In this document: positions 45,666-58,419 of the stretch, piece after piece
Position numbering within the stretch: position 1 is the stretch's first letter
Layout: each line of letters starts with the position of its first letter
From: Bettongia penicillata ogilbyi
Taxonomy: Eukaryota > Chordata > Mammalia > Diprotodontia > Potoroidae
Reading direction: 5' to 3'
Assembly (NCBI GenBank): GCA_023548195.1
Contig: JAJHZJ010000496.1
Span: 4,174,001 to 4,238,000, forward strand
DNA length: 64,000 bases
Position numbers and translations under genes: made by a program
The notes under the pieces: generated by a model
The model's database searches: none
Told to the model about the DNA's origin: nothing
Seen by the model: only the letters and a program-made list of their open reading frames with translations

Positions 45666-45890
45666 TTACATTTATGTACCACCCTATGTTTATTCATTTC
45701 CCAATCATGGAAATTTTCTTTGTTCTCAGTTCTTTGCTACTACAAGAAGTGTTGCTATACATATTTTAGTTGATGTGGAACCTTTCTATCTTTGATCTTT
45801 GGAATATATATGTAGGAGTACAATCTCTCAAAATCTCATCTTTTTATTGGCATAAATATTTTCCCAGAAATGCTGTGTGATTGTAAAATT
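45665..45890 (-). mobile_element. L1 3' end fragment
   Basis: 'attcatttcccaatcatgga', 'agttctttgctactacaaga agtgttgctatacat' and 'gtaggagtacaatctct', recognisable as the complement of an L1 terminal region. Confidence 0.6.
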
Positions 45891-46104
45891 TAGAACTTTT
45901 GAACCTTTGAAAGTAAAGTTGTAGGTTGGCCAAAACGGTAATGGGAATGAACGAGGTGGAGATGAGCACACCTCAATATCTTTCCAATGATGACCTTGGT
46001 GTATGAAGTAGTATAAGGAACATCATTGAGGAAATGTTTGATGAGATCGGACATGTGTTTGCCAAGGGGAGAGAGCAAGGGATAACTAATCTATAGGAGG
46101 GAAC

Positions 46105-46295
46105 TGCCTCTTTTAAGATTGTTGCTGTTCAGTCAATTTCAGTTGTGTCTCGCTCTTTGTGACCTTGTTTGAGTCACATCTGGTTTATTGTATTTTTTTT
46201 GGCAAGAGTCTGAGTCCCGATTCTTGAACTCAGGAAGATGAGTCTTGACTGCGGACTTGGCTCTCTATCCACTGTGCCACCTAGCTAGGATAACA
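46105..46295 (-). mobile_element. tRNA-type SINE
   Basis: 'gttgctgttcagtcaatttc agttgtgtct', 'gtgaccttgtttgagtc', 'ggctctctatccactgtgcc acctagct'. Confidence 0.8.
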
Positions 46296-47570
46296 ATAGG
46301 CCTAAGTTTAGTGTTGTCTTTTTTTGAGAAGAGGCCACTTTAAAAACAAGCAAAAACAAAACAAAACTTGAGAAATATATAAAAAGATATGAGAAAAGCC
46401 TCTTGCATGCTGGGTAGATTCCATAAGGAGTATCTAAGGAAGGATATGGTAAAAAATTGAACATGATGATTTCCTCCAAAGAATGGGTAGAGTTCAGATT
46501 TGCACTATTTCAATGAGTACCCACATTGACAGAATCACTCCTGCATTGCAGTGTTGAAGGAAGAAGGAGGTAATGATTGATTGATGTGTTAAGATCCAGG
46601 ATCAAAAGTCCAGGTGGAGAGAATGGCTTTGACAAGAAGGAGGATCATTTCATTCTCTGAATAAGGAGAGAAGTGAATGAATAAGGGCACTGGGCATGTT
46701 AGAGAAATTTCATGGATGATATTTGCATCAGATCATCTCAGTTTTCTGTAAGATGTAAAATCATAGGCAGAAAGGAGGTAAAACTGAGAGACTTCAGGGG
46801 AGAAGGTGATGGTTTTTACAAACCAAATAAAAGATGAATGAAAGAAAGGTCACATCACCTGACTGGATCCAACTGAAGTTAGAAAACATAAACTTTCAAT
46901 GAATCCAAAATGGCGGAAGTTATTCACCATCACCACTGTTTCCCATTGTCATTCTCCTTCTCTTCCAATATTACCCAACCATGAAGTCTCACTTGAAAGC
47001 CTACCTCTTCTTTTGAAATTTCTTGATCACTTTATGTCAGATTGATTTTTAAATTCTACCAACCCTAAACTCTTACAGTGAGGTCTGCATTACTCATCTA
47101 TAGAATACCCCAAGGCTCTGTGATTTTGTTATCATTGGTATTCTAAATCCCAACTCAGATTACAGACTCTCCATGACTTGATGGATGGTCTTTTAGAGTT
47201 GTGATGAACAAACATTTCATCACCATCATCACAAGCTGGTGATGACCCTCTCCAAACTCAGCTAGGGTGGACAAAAGATTAATAATGTGTCACTGGTCCA
47301 GTATTTGGAGCCTCTCTGGGATTGCCAAGGTTTGTATTCTACTTGAAGAGACTGAACATCCAAGTTCAATTCTGTGGCACCATGGAGCATGAGTAGGGCA
47401 GGCATTCTTCACTTCTTTTGGTGCTGTGGACCCCTTTGTCAGTCAGTTGAAGACTGTGGGCCCTTTTTTTCAGAATCATATTTTTAAATGCATAATACAC
47501 ATAAAGGAAACCAATCATATCAAAATATAGTTACCAAAATATTAAAAAATATGTTTCTCAGATTCAAAGT
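46296..47570. other. Unique and unassigned DNA
   Basis: 46540-46850 has G/A-rich sequence like the long L2-like repeat interior. 46900-47400 is unassigned. No exon seen. Confidence 0.4.
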
Positions 47571-47574
47571 TAAG

Positions 47575-47705
47575 AACCTCTTACTCTTTGAATGTAAGCT
47601 CCTTGAGGCCAGGTAGGATTTCATTTTTGTCTCTGTATCCCCAGCATTTGGCAACGTCTGCCACAGAGTGGGTGCTTGATCATGCTCACTCACTGATTGA
47701 TTCAT
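47575..47705 (+). repeat. L2-like 3' end
   Basis: 'gtaagctccttgaggccagg', 'gtctctgtatccccagcatt', 'cagagtgggtgcttgatcat'. Confidence 0.7.
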
Positions 47706-48090
47706 AGCATCGTAAATTTGGAGCTGGAAGAGACTTCAAAGATGATCTAATCCAATTATCATTTTATGGATGAAGGACACTGAGCCCCAGAGATTGGGTG
47801 ACTTATATCCCCTGTCTCCAAATCCAGAATCCTTTTCTGTCTTTGACTCATACTGTCTTTTAATAATAACTATTATTTATAGTGTTCTTAAGTTTGCAGA
47901 GCTCTTTAAAGATACTATCTTATTCAATGCTTACAATAATTCTGTGAAGCAGGCACTATCATTATCCCCATTTTGTAGATGAGGAAATTGAGGCATGTTC
48001 CCAGACCTATTATTTTCTGAGATAGCATTTGAACTCAAGTCTTCCTGAAGCCAGGCCCAATGGTCTATCCACTGTGGCATTTAGGTGCAT
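47706..48090 (-). mobile_element. Two MIR-like SINE fragments
   Basis: 'ggagctggaagagacttcaa agatgatctaatccaatta' (47718-47760), then 'ccccattttgtagatgagga aattgaggcatg' and 'ggtctatccactgtggcatt' (47865-48090). Confidence 0.75.
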
Positions 48091-48160
48091 AATTTAGTTG
48101 GTTAGAACATGGAACTCATGAGGTTATAAGTTTGATGTCTCATATGACTCAGCAAGCACT
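48085..48160 (+). pseudogene. tRNA-like sequence
   Basis: 'taatttagttggttagaaca tgg' is a good D-arm/A-box match. 'gaactcatgag' gives an anticodon loop reading CAT, and 'ataagtttgatgtctc' is a weak T-arm. It directly abuts the SINE to its left. A decayed tRNA pseudogene or SINE head; not functional. Confidence 0.35.
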
Positions 48161-48299
48161 ACCCAAACTAAAATTCAGTTCAGTAGTCTCAGATTATGAA
48201 TGACCACTTGTTAAGAGGCATTGCTGATTATGGGTTTAGAAGACTTCAGCAATTCTTAAGATCCCATAATTCTCTTATTCTCCCTTAAATGGGATCTAA

Positions 48300-48500
48300 C
48301 TCTTTGGCAAACAGATGGTAGTGATCTGTACTCTATGTCAAGAAGACCTGAATTCAAATTGCACCCCAGACACTTATAAGTTTTGTGACCCTGGGTAAGT
48401 CACTTAATGCCGTTGACAGTCAATTTCCTATCTGTAAAATGAGGGGGTTGTAGTTGATACCCTCTGACGTTCCTGCCAGTTCTAGATTCAAGATCTTATG
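48300..48500 (+). mobile_element. tRNA-type SINE
   Basis: 'caagaagacctgaattcaaa ttgcacccca', 'gtgaccctgggtaagtcact', 'ctatctgtaaaatgaggggg'. Confidence 0.8.
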
Positions 48501-48584
48501 AACCATGTTTTCTTAGTTCAAAGTGAAAGAAGGAAAGCAAATTAAAGCATAGGACTTAGTTGATCATGTGATCATAGTGCTTAA

Positions 48585-49150
48585 TGATAATAACAGACAA
48601 CATTTCTATAAGGTTTTAAGGTTGGCAAAGCCCTTTACAAATACAAAAAAGCTCATTTTATTCTCATGATTACCCTGAGAGGCAGGTGCTATTGAAAGCC
48701 CAATTTCTATAAATGAGGAAACTGAGGCAAACAGGGATTAAATGACTTGCCTAGGGTCACAGAGTTTGTAAGTGTCTGAGTCCACATTTGAACTTAGGTT
48801 TTCCACTTAACTGGGAGAGATTGTTTAGATTATTTAGTCCAAATATATAATTTAAAGATGAGGAAACTAAAGCCCTGAGATGGCTTTGCCCACCATCATG
48901 TCCATAGTAACAGCTGAGTCAGATTCCATGGTGTCTCCTTTGTGCTATGTGTATTTGCTATGAATCAAAAGACCTGAGTGTCATAGATGGAGACCTGGAA
49001 GGTACCTTGATGTCTTCCAGTCCACTGTCTCCCATTTTACAATTTAAGAAAAAGCCTCAGAAAGATGATGTCACTTGCCCAAGGTCATACAGCAAGGAAA
49101 TGAATGAACTGATCTTCGGGCCAAGGGTAGAGCTCTCGGCTTTTCAAACT
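48585..49150 (-). mobile_element. Three MIR-like fragments in series
   Basis: 48585-48815 ('aatgaggaaactgaggcaaa', 'gcctagggtcacagagtttg'), 48820-48930 ('agatgaggaaactaaagccc'), and 48975-49150 ('ggagacctggaaggtacctt gatgtcttccagtcc', 'gcccaaggtcatacagcaag'). Confidence 0.75.
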
Positions 49151-49950
49151 GAGTGAAGTAATATGGATTCCTTGGATGAGGAGTTTAAAACTCAGGGAGG
49201 GAGAGTGCATTCTATCCTTTCCAATTTCTCACGAGATTTGTATGAACTAGTCATGGTGAACTTATTCAAAAAGAGAAAAAGGAAATGTTTCCTACAGTTA
49301 TTTCTAAAATAGCTTCGTGCTTTAGCCACTCTTCAGTAGGTTTGGGAGTCGTTCTCTGTCTTCTTGAGATGTTAATATTTCCACATCCTTTGTGCATAAC
49401 AAAATGGTCTGATGTTTTGCTTTAATGCCAAGCTTCTCTTCTAAAGGTCCCTATTATTTGGGGTGGAGGTGAGATGGGACTATGCAGATTTCTATTCCAT
49501 TTTTCTGGTCGGCTTCAGAGAACTTTGCTTGTATCTCACTCATTTTATTGCTAATACTTTGTCCTTCTCCTATCCTTATCTAGGTTTTATCTGGTCCTCT
49601 TTTTAAGTGCCAATCCCTCTTTTCTTGGAAGCTCTCCACAAGTTCATATAGGCAAGAAAGAGGCAGCAACTTTGCTATGGTTGATTATCATTTCTGTTCC
49701 AATAAGTAAGAAATCTGTTTTCACTTTTAAAGAAACATGTTGCTTGACCTTGAATTTCACAATTGAAGGTGTTCTTGGGGGAAAAAAGCTGTGTAAAGAG
49801 AATAGATAGCAAAGCAAATATTCCCCTTGACTTCCATTATAATTTCAGAGATGTATTCCCATCAGAACAAAAATGAATTCTAACCTTCCTTACAAGGAGA
49901 GCAATGTTCATAGATAATAATAATTTATATTGACTTTCATGGTTTTTGAA
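49151..49950. other. Unique intron DNA
   Basis: No gene or named repeat recognised. Confidence 0.45.
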
Positions 49951-49954
49951 GCAT

Positions 49955-50150
49955 TTGAATCATAGCATGGAGCACTGGAAAGAGCCCTGGTTCGGGAGTT
50001 AGAGGTCTTGAGTTCAAATCTTGCCTCTGACTTTATTTCCTACCTGACCTAAGGAATGTTACTCAACATCTCTGAGCTTAAGTGAAATGAAAGGGTTTGA
50101 TGGGATGCCCTGTGAAGTCCTTTTCACGTCTAGAATCCTATAAAGGTAGG
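49955..50150 (+). mobile_element. MIR-like SINE
   Basis: 'gcatggagcactggaaagag', 'gagttcaaatcttgcctctg', 'atgccctgtgaagtcctttt'. Confidence 0.75.
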
Positions 50151-50464
50151 AGCCAGCCTACATGAATTTAGTTCTCTCTCTCAACATTTGCAAGAATACT
50201 GAATGGACAGATAACTCATGCAATTAATTCACATAGGTGATTAAATTAAATTTATCCAATAAACTTATTTAACAAACATATTAAATAAAAATTATTTATT
50301 TCTTATATTTATCTACACAATATATTTCTTCACATAATTATAGTTTAATTAATATAACTTATTTATTTCTTATTGAATTAAATTATTCAATTTAAAATTT
50401 TGTTTAAAAGTCTTATGGACTCCACAAGCCTATATTTGGTGTAGCTGATTAACACATTGCATTG

Positions 50465-50895
50465 GCAGGAAGAGGTTAAGTCTCTGTTGGGCTTTTAAAG
50501 TCCAGCATTACATGGCCCCTTCCTACCTTTCCAGACTTTACACTTTTGACACTAACCTCCTCATTATTTGAACAAGACATTCAAACTCCTAACTCTGGGT
50601 ATTTTCCTTGGCTTTCCCTTATACCTGGTATTCCCTCCCTCCTCAGCTAAGGTCCCACTTTCCACAGGAACACTTTCTTGAGTCCCCTTCATTCTAATCC
50701 CCTTCCTCTGTTGAGTAGCTCCAATTTTTTCCCTATTCTTGATTGCACATTATTTCTTTGCCTGTTGTCTTCCCCTTTAGACTGAACTTCATGAGAGCAA
50801 GGACTGTCTTTTGCCTTCCTCTGCCTTCCTTCCTTTCTCAGTGCTTATGACAGTGCCTGGTATGCAGTAGGAGCTTGATATATGTTTACTTAATA
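50465..50895 (+). repeat. L2-like copy
   Basis: 'acatggccccttcctacctt', 'aagccttat'-type interior, 'aacttcatgagagcaaggac tgtctttt', 'acagtgcctggtatgcagta ggagcttgatatatg'. Confidence 0.75.
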
Positions 50896-52925
50896 TATGG
50901 TCATGATGCTTCTTAGTGATATTCTAATGCTAATTCCCTCCTGATTGGCTAATGCTGGTAACATGATGGCATAACTAATGTCTACACAAATAGAATTAGA
51001 GGCAGCACCATGACAGGATCGAATATTTGTGAACTGATGAAGAGGCAGTTTGATATCATCAGCAATGCCTGTAAGTGCATTGAAACTAATGCATTCAAAA
51101 GATTGATCAAATTTGTGTGTTTAGATGTTACATTTTTTCTAATAAGCTTGAATTTGTAGCTACAATTATAAAAAGTTTTGGGCTAATCAACTGAGATATA
51201 TTTATAAAGGGCTTAGTGTGGTGCCTGGGGAGTATCAGGCTTGTTTCCTTCCTGTTCTCTTCATCCACAAACAAAGGGGATGAAAAGCTCACATTGCTCA
51301 GACCATGATGTGCAGCTGGCTGAGCACCCCAAATAGTTCATCAGTAAGTTGACTTTGGATGGGTGTTACTGATGGATAAGGGACCAGTCTCAGAACTGGG
51401 GAGGAGCAGCTGACCAGATTGGTCATTTCAGAAACTGGGCAGTGTTTTTAATTACTTCAAAGTGCTTATTGGCTTGAGAGTTCATCTCTTGAACACCAGT
51501 ATCCTCTTGCTGTCATGAAACAACTGTGATCTTAGGAAGATGAAAACTACAAACTCTAGGCCCCCCAGAGTTTTCACAAGCCACATGATGGACATCAGTA
51601 GAGTGTAATGTCCTACCAATCAATGAGTTGGGCATCAGTAGTGATAGGGAACATTGTTGAATAAATGTGGGTAGCCCCATAGAGAGAATAGGAAGGCCCA
51701 AGATGGACAGAGGGCTACCCTGATGTTTTTAAGAGAGTAAAAGGATAAGAGGAAGATCTAAGGCATACAGGATAGATCATCTATGGATAACTCATGAGAA
51801 AACATGGATGAAAACTATATGGGATGAGATTATAATAAAGAAAGTGTGGAAAGAAAATACCCTCACCTATGAAATCACATGTCTACCCAAGTACTAATTA
51901 TTGGGAGATGTTTTTCCACTTTGGAAACTCATCCAAATGATACACATCATACAAACGGTTCAAATAGAATAAATATGGGCTGAATTATACTAATTCATTT
52001 TACAACAATTTTGCCCAAATACATTTATTCCATGATGTGGAGGAATATCATCAGTGCTTCCTAGGTTGTTTATGCTAGATCCCCTTTAGGAGACTGGTTA
52101 TAAAGAGGAAAGAGTTTGAACTTGAAAACTCTTGTTTGGGCTATAAAGCATTCCTAATAGTTTTCCAGATGGCATTTAGAATGAAGAAATAGGGGTAAGA
52201 ATACTAATTTTGTAATTTAGATACATAAAAATGTATTATCTTTATTGGTAAATGATGACTGAAAGTTATCCATTTAACTGGGAAGCAACTTTTATATGTC
52301 TATTTAAAAACAATATATTCATTCTCTAGAAGTATATATTTACTCTTGGGAATTAAATTGGACTGATGAGATAAAGTATTATTTCATCCACCTAAGTGCT
52401 GAAGTAATTGATATCTGAACCAGAAAACTTTTCTATTAAGCATCACAAAACATTACTGAATGTTTACTTATTCCATAAATAAATCTTGATATTTCCAACA
52501 AGAAAATTCAGCATTTACTCATTAGATTACTTTATTATTATTAAAATACAGCCATGCCTATAGAAAAATATGCAGAATTGCATTCTTTTTGTTGGAATAT
52601 ATGAATAAAATCCCAGGCAAAAATTTTATAAGTGAAAAGAAAGAAATTCTGGTGGTAGGAAATTGTTATTTATTTGATGTACACAGACTACTCAGCATGA
52701 ATCAAGCAGAGCTTTTATTTTAACAAGAAAAATGAGTAGCTGCTCTACTTTACAATGAGTACTCTCCCTCCCCACACAATGAATAGTTTAGTCCTGTGAT
52801 TACACAGTGAGCTCTTAAGTGAATTCAGATGTATGTGGGTCTAATCTTGTCCTTTGCTTCCTACCCTCCCTGAAAAAAAATATAGTGTACAAATAATTGA
52901 TTTTGTAAATACTGTTAGACTGTAA
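50896..52925. other. Unique AT-rich intron
   Basis: No exon, RNA or named repeat supported. The frame at 51513-51701 has no recognisable features. Confidence 0.5.
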
Positions 52926-52929
52926 AACA

Positions 52930-53085
52930 TTAGAGATGGACCAAAGAATATTGGATCCAAATCTAGAAGGGAGCATAGCAGTCATCCGACTTAATTCCCC
53001 CAGTCTACAGAGAAGGAAATTAAGACTTGGAGATATTAAGTAATTTAACTAAGGTGACCTGAATGGTAAACATCACCCAATATTG
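52930..53085 (-). mobile_element. MIR-like fragment
   Basis: 'gaagggagcatagcagtcat ccgacttaattcccccagtc' and 'gagaaggaaattaagacttg'. Confidence 0.6.
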
Positions 53086-53089
53086 GCAT

Positions 53090-54935
53090 TTTAAAGGGAC
53101 TTTGTGGTAATATAATAATAGGAAAAATAATGTATAGTTACTTATGGGTTGTTAAGAGTTCCATATGTTGATTACCTAATTTGACAAATATTATTTGCAA
53201 GGCAAAGTATTTGAGGGGAAGATAATTCTCAGTCTTAATGTAGCCTTAAGTTTAGCTGGTATATTCAGTAAAACATGTTTTTAGATGGCTGACAATGGAT
53301 ATTACTGGTGAATATTCATTTGGAAAAGGTTAGTACAGAAATGAGTTGTTTTAGTGGGGCCTTTTCAAGTGTACCTCTGCACGGTTCCCTGCCATTACCA
53401 TCAGCTGTCTCCTTTGCCAGAAGAAAGCTGGGCATGTTTCCCAGTCATGTGAGTGGTGAACTCAGTACTATGTGGGTTTGAAGAAGGTGACTTGGGTGTG
53501 GGCATGGTTTTTCGAGATGCTGCCATGTCTTCCAGCCCCCATCTGTTCCCCATTGGAGGGATTACAGGAGGTATTAGTGAGACTCCAAGTTTTAACGATG
53601 GCAACTACATCTACAGTAAAAATGTCAGTGTGGAATGGGGCTGTCTGTTCAAGAGCCCCAGGGACGGAGAGTCTATGACCTTCAGCTGAAGCCTGTTGGA
53701 AGATATCATTGCCTTTATCCATTGTTCCTTGCTATAACTAAAACCCATTTCTTTTGGTTCTTGTTGGTACCGAGGGGGCTGGTACTTTACCAAAACAAAA
53801 ACCTTCCTTCAATGTTCATGTGTGTGTGTGTGTGTGTGTTTCTGTGTGTGTATGCGCACACGATGTGATCTCATATGCAGATATATCCATCTTTAGGCAT
53901 GCATGTGTGAGTGCAACTGTGGAAAGGAGGTGATTGTTTGTTTCTGTGTATTTCTGGGGACTAATTATGAGAGGTTTGGTGTTTTTTTATTTTATTTTTC
54001 ATTTTTAACACAGTTCATATCATGCAAAACAATTCCAACTTTTGGTCAGGTGATACTTCTTTTGAAAGCATTTACAATATAGACCACAAAAGAATTTTTT
54101 TAAAACATTAGCCAACTGAGACACAAATAATATTTATGTATGCTAACTTCACAAGCCCTTGACCTAATTGTCTCCACAGTATTACTAAAAATTAAAGGAC
54201 TCTAACTTGTTGTTGGTCTAAAGTCCTAAGACTAAAAGTTTAATTTTAGACTTAACCTTAGATGTTCCCCTACCAACAATCTATAATTTAATAGATCTGG
54301 TATTAAGCTTACAAACCTCTTGACTATAGGAAAGTGCCACCAAGAGTAGGAATATTGCAGGGAACCAATATTTCCCCAACTTCATGTCAATTCCAGGTAG
54401 GAGTAGATTGTCAACTTGCATTCAATCAGGTGTAAATTCTGCCAGGTGTCAGTGAGAAAATTGAGTCAGGAGACTCCTCCCTCAGCCCCGGCTGAACAGC
54501 CGCTCTCTCACCCTTCCCATGAGATCATCTTTTTCAGTTCATACCAACATCTCACAAGCTTACTCGCATCATGGGTTGGAGGCTCAGACTGCCTTCGTTG
54601 CTGTCCATACTTGGAGTTAGGCTCAGAAGAACAGTCTCTTAATAGTCCCATAGCATCTTAAAATAGCAAGTTCCAATAACCAGGTTTCAAATATGACTTG
54701 AATTTCACTTTGGCTAAGGAACATCTTTTGAGACAAGTCTTAAGTGGCTTACATGCCTTCCTATACATGTTCTAGATCCTGATTAAATAGCAAACATAAA
54801 ATCAAATTTACCATTAAAACCTTAACTTTTCCATCTATGCCAAATTTTACTCAAGGTTACCTTCCTCTAGGAAATTTAGACTAAAATTCTTTTCCTCAAA
54901 CTAAAGATGTCTTTGATTTATTCTCAGTAATTAAT
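53090..54935. other. Unique and unassigned DNA
   Basis: 53400-53800 holds overlapping frames on both strands, GC-richer than the surroundings but without splice sites or motifs I can support. 53817-53860 is a (TG)n tract. 54100-54900 may be an old, unnamed element. Confidence 0.4.
53817..53860 (+). repeat. (TG)n microsatellite
   Basis: About 40 bp of TG with interruptions. Confidence 0.9.
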
Positions 54936-54939
54936 TCAG

Positions 54940-56330
54940 TCAGTTGTTTTAATAGTAATTGTTTTTACATCACTTTGTAACATGTCCAATTTTTCCCCCA
55001 TCTCTCCCCTTCCCCCACTTCCTAATATCTTGCATTCTGATTACCTCTTCCCTCAATATACCCTCTCTTCTGTCACACCCCACCTTTCCCTTATCCCTAT
55101 CTTCTCTCTTTTCTTGTAGGGCAAGATAATTTTCTATACTCCATTTCCTGTGTTTCTTATTTCCCAGGTATATGTAAAAAAATTCTCAACATTTGTTTCT
55201 AACATTTTAAATTCCAACTTCTGTCCCTCCCTCCCTCCCTGCCCATCCCCACTGAGAAGGCAAGCAATTTGATACAGACTAAATATGTGTCATTTTGCAA
55301 AAGACTTCCATAATAATCATGTTAGGTAATACTAACTATATTGCCCTACATCCTACTCTATCCCCCCTTATTTTTAAAATTTTTTTTATTTTATTCCCTC
55401 ATTTGACCTTATCTCTACCCAAAAGTATTTATTTCCAGTTACTCCCTCCTTCCATATGCCCTCCCTTCTATCATTCATGTCACCCCATTTGTCACCGCCT
55501 CCCTTCCTTTCTTGTAGTGTAAGATAGATTTTCATACCAAATTTAGTGAGCATATTATTCCCTCCTTCAGCCATATGTGGAGAGAGTAGCTTCACTTTTC
55601 CCTCTCCCCTTCTCCCTTTTCTCCTCCATTGGACAAGATTTTTCTTATTTCTTTTATGAGTTATAGCCCACCCCATTTCATTTCTTCCTTTCTTCTTCCA
55701 GTATTTTCCTCCCTCACCCCTTAATTTTTATCTTATTTTTTTGTGTAGATATCATCTCTTCTGATTCAACACAACCTGTGCTCTGTGTGTGTGTGTGTGT
55801 ACGTGTGTGTGTGTATACAATCCCTCCACCTACCCAAATACTGAGAAAAGTTTCAAGAGTTATAAACATTTTCTTTCCGTGTAGGAATGTAAACAGTTCA
55901 ACTTTAGAAAGTCTTTAATGATTTTTCTTTCCTGTTTATCTTTTCCTACTTCTCTTGATCTTGTATTGGAAAGTCAAATTTTCTACACAGTTCTGGTCTT
56001 TTCATCAATATGAATGCTTCAAAATTCTCTATATCATTGAATGACCATTTATTCCCTTGAAGTATTATACTCAGTTTTCTGGGTAGTGATTCTTGGTTTT
56101 AATCACAGTTCCTTTGACTTCTGGAATATCCTATTGCAAGCCCTTTGATCACTTAATGTGGAAGCTGCCAGATCCTGTGTCATCCTGACTGTATTTCCAT
56201 GATACTTGAATTATTTTTTTCTAGCTGCTTTCAGTATTTTCTCCTTGATCTGAAACTCTGACATTTGGTCACAATATTCCTAGGAGTTTCTCTCTTCAGG
56301 TCTCCTTCAGGAGGTGATCGGTGGATTCTT
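54940..56330 (-). mobile_element. Second half-L1 (HAL1-like) copy, inverted
   Basis: Read on the minus strand it starts inside ORF1 ('cctaggaatattgtgaccaa', 'aaggagaaaatactgaaag'). It passes the ORF1 end ('ggaaagtcaaatt' region at 55968 on plus), a CA tract, and the G/A-rich 3' region containing the complement of 'tcttgtagggcaagataatt ttctatactcc'. All parts correspond to 1260-2650 in the same order, with no ORF2. The 5' part of ORF1 is missing. Confidence 0.8.
55784..55816 (+). repeat. (TG)n microsatellite in HAL1
   Basis: Sits at the position equivalent to the (CA)n at 1727 of the other HAL1 copy. Confidence 0.95.
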
Positions 56331-56334
56331 TTCC

Positions 56335-56475
56335 TATTTTAGGGATAAGGACATTTAGGCCAAGAGACTTGTCCAGAATCACATAGCTAGTAAGTGTTTC
56401 AGCCAGATTTGAACTCCAGTCTTCCTTACTCCAAGCTTAGAGTTCTATGTACTTCTCCACCAGATACCCTAAGAA
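56335..56475 (-). mobile_element. MIR-like fragment
   Basis: 'aagagacttgtccagaatca catagctag', 'atttgaactccagtcttcct'. Confidence 0.7.
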
Positions 56476-56589
56476 GGGATCACCAGACTGAATAAAGGAT
56501 CACTGGCAAAAAAAAGATTAAGAACTCATGGCATAGTCCATCTCCCTCAGTTTGAAGGTGGCAGAAATGGGATGTAGAGAGATGAATTA

Positions 56590-56805
56590 ATCATCAAAAA
56601 AAATCATTTTACAAATATTATCTGATTTGATTCTCACAATCACCCTGCTGCTATTATTACCCCTATTTTACAGATGAGGAAACTTAGGCAAACAGATGTT
56701 GAGTGATTTGCCCAGGGTCACACAGCAAGTGTCTGTGGCAGCATTTGAACTCAGGTCTTCCTCACTCTAAGCCTAACATACTATCTAACTAGCTGCTTTA
56801 TTAAG
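56590..56805 (-). mobile_element. MIR-like SINE
   Basis: 'acccctattttacagatgag gaaacttagg', 'tgcccagggtcacacagcaa', 'actcaggtcttcctcactct'. Confidence 0.85.
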
Positions 56806-56990
56806 CATGTACTATGCTCCAGTGTGCTTGGTTCTGGTGATGCAAAGACAAAAATGAATCCATTCTACCCTTAAGGCACTTGCATTCTCTCAGGGGGTGA
56901 CTTGCCTGAAAATACACAGATAATTAATATCAGAGGTGGACCTAGAACCTGGCTCTTTTGACTTCCGAGTCTTTTTGTCATATCACCACC
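56806..56990 (-). repeat. L2-like 3' fragment
   Basis: 'gcatgtactatgctccagtg tgcttgg', 'tacccttaaggcacttgcat tctc'. Confidence 0.6.
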
Positions 56991-57475
56991 CTGTCTCTCA
57001 ATCTTGTGAGGTCTGGAAGTAAAATAAAATGCCCAACCTTAAACTATCAATAGTCTACCTTGACTTATAGGACTGGGAAATGTGAGCCCATCATCTGGAC
57101 TATTATTTATGCTTAACTAGGGCTTGAGTTAACCATATTACAAACATCTGTGACATGGGTAAAGGATCTGCTCTCCCCAGACAGGGACTTTTTCTGCTGC
57201 TTCTGTGAGATTTATGATTCATTTTCATTTGTTGGATTTACGTGTTAAACCCTAAGCACCTTGTTCAGAGAACATTCAATACTTCAAGAGTTTGCTCTGA
57301 AAGGGGTCTTGAAAAACTGACCTTGACCTTTCTTCTTTTTGATATGAGCTATCTCTTCATCCAGGTGAGGGTCCTGATAAAGGACAGTGATTGGAACATG
57401 CCAGGAGGTGATGCTTATAGAGCTGTGACCTTGGGGCATTGGCTGCTTGATAACACTCACTCTGTTGCTTCAAGG
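56991..57475. other. Unassigned DNA
   Basis: No gene recognised; the 97-codon plus frame at 57242 has no known features. Confidence 0.4.
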
Positions 57476-57479
57476 ATGA

Positions 57480-57605
57480 CAGGATTTCATCAAGATGATA
57501 TAGTGGATAGAGGTCTGAGAGAGGATGCACCTTGACCAAAGTCACAGAGGTGTGACAGCATGTCATTGAGTTGTGATTCAAATCCAGGTCCAGTAATTCC
57601 AATGT
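57480..57605 (-). mobile_element. MIR-like fragment
   Basis: 'ccaaagtcacagaggtgtga' and 'gattcaaatccaggtccagt'. Confidence 0.6.
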
Positions 57606-58290
57606 GAGTATACCTTCCAGAGTTTTCTGAGACTTCCTTCATAGACATGACAGAAAGAACTTGGCACCACCCTCTCAGTTATCCTGGGGTCTCTTGGCAC
57701 CCTATTTGAAGGCCAACCATTCAACACAATCCTCTTGAGAATATTGGCAAGTGTGGAGAGAAGGGGAAAGTGGAAACCAAGAAAATAATGGAAAAGACTC
57801 AGAAAGAAACTGGAAAGTCAGTAAATAGTAAAATCAAATATGTGGATAATTGTAATCATGCCCTATAGTAATCAAATAGTAATAGTAAATTAAATAGTAA
57901 ATTTAGTAAAATACTAAAATTAAAATCTAGAAAAATATCACATCATGAACTTAGGGGTGCTGATGATGGACTTTCAGAAAATGTGAACTTTATACATCAT
58001 GATGATTTTTTAATTGACTGTGTTCCATTTTATACTACATAGTTTCTACCTTCTCACCCCAAATACAGACACCAAGAACCAGGTCCCAGTTCTGATACTC
58101 GCTAGACTGGTACCCAGGTTGACTCAGTGCAAGATTTGTTTTGGACATCTCATTTCCCTTTTCTCTATTCCCCTCCCTTTTATGAGAGATGCCTGCCCAA
58201 GACACTCCTCCTCTTAAAAAAGAAAAAAAGAAAACTTTTTATAGACTAAATGGATTTAAACTACTTATCTTTTCTGGCATTCATTCCTTA
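57606..58290. other. Unique AT-rich intron
   Basis: 57840-57915 has a short repetitive 'aaatagtaa' patch. No gene seen. Confidence 0.45.
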
Positions 58291-58297
58291 AATTTAT

Positions 58298-58316
58298 CAT
58301 CACCACCACCACCACC

Positions 58317-58349
<33 letters not shown>
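58298..58349 (+). repeat. (CAC)n/(CAT)n trinucleotide tract
   Basis: About 30 bp of CAC followed by about 18 bp of CAT. Confidence 0.95.
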
Positions 58350-58419
58350 CTCATGACATAGTATATCTATTTTGTCGAGACTTTTGATTTCATTCATGTA
58401 GGGAATTCCCAGGGATATA

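Noticed and set aside
53401..53868. Cluster of overlapping 60-84-codon frames on both strands
   Set aside because: Mutually overlapping, with no splice support and no recognisable motif.
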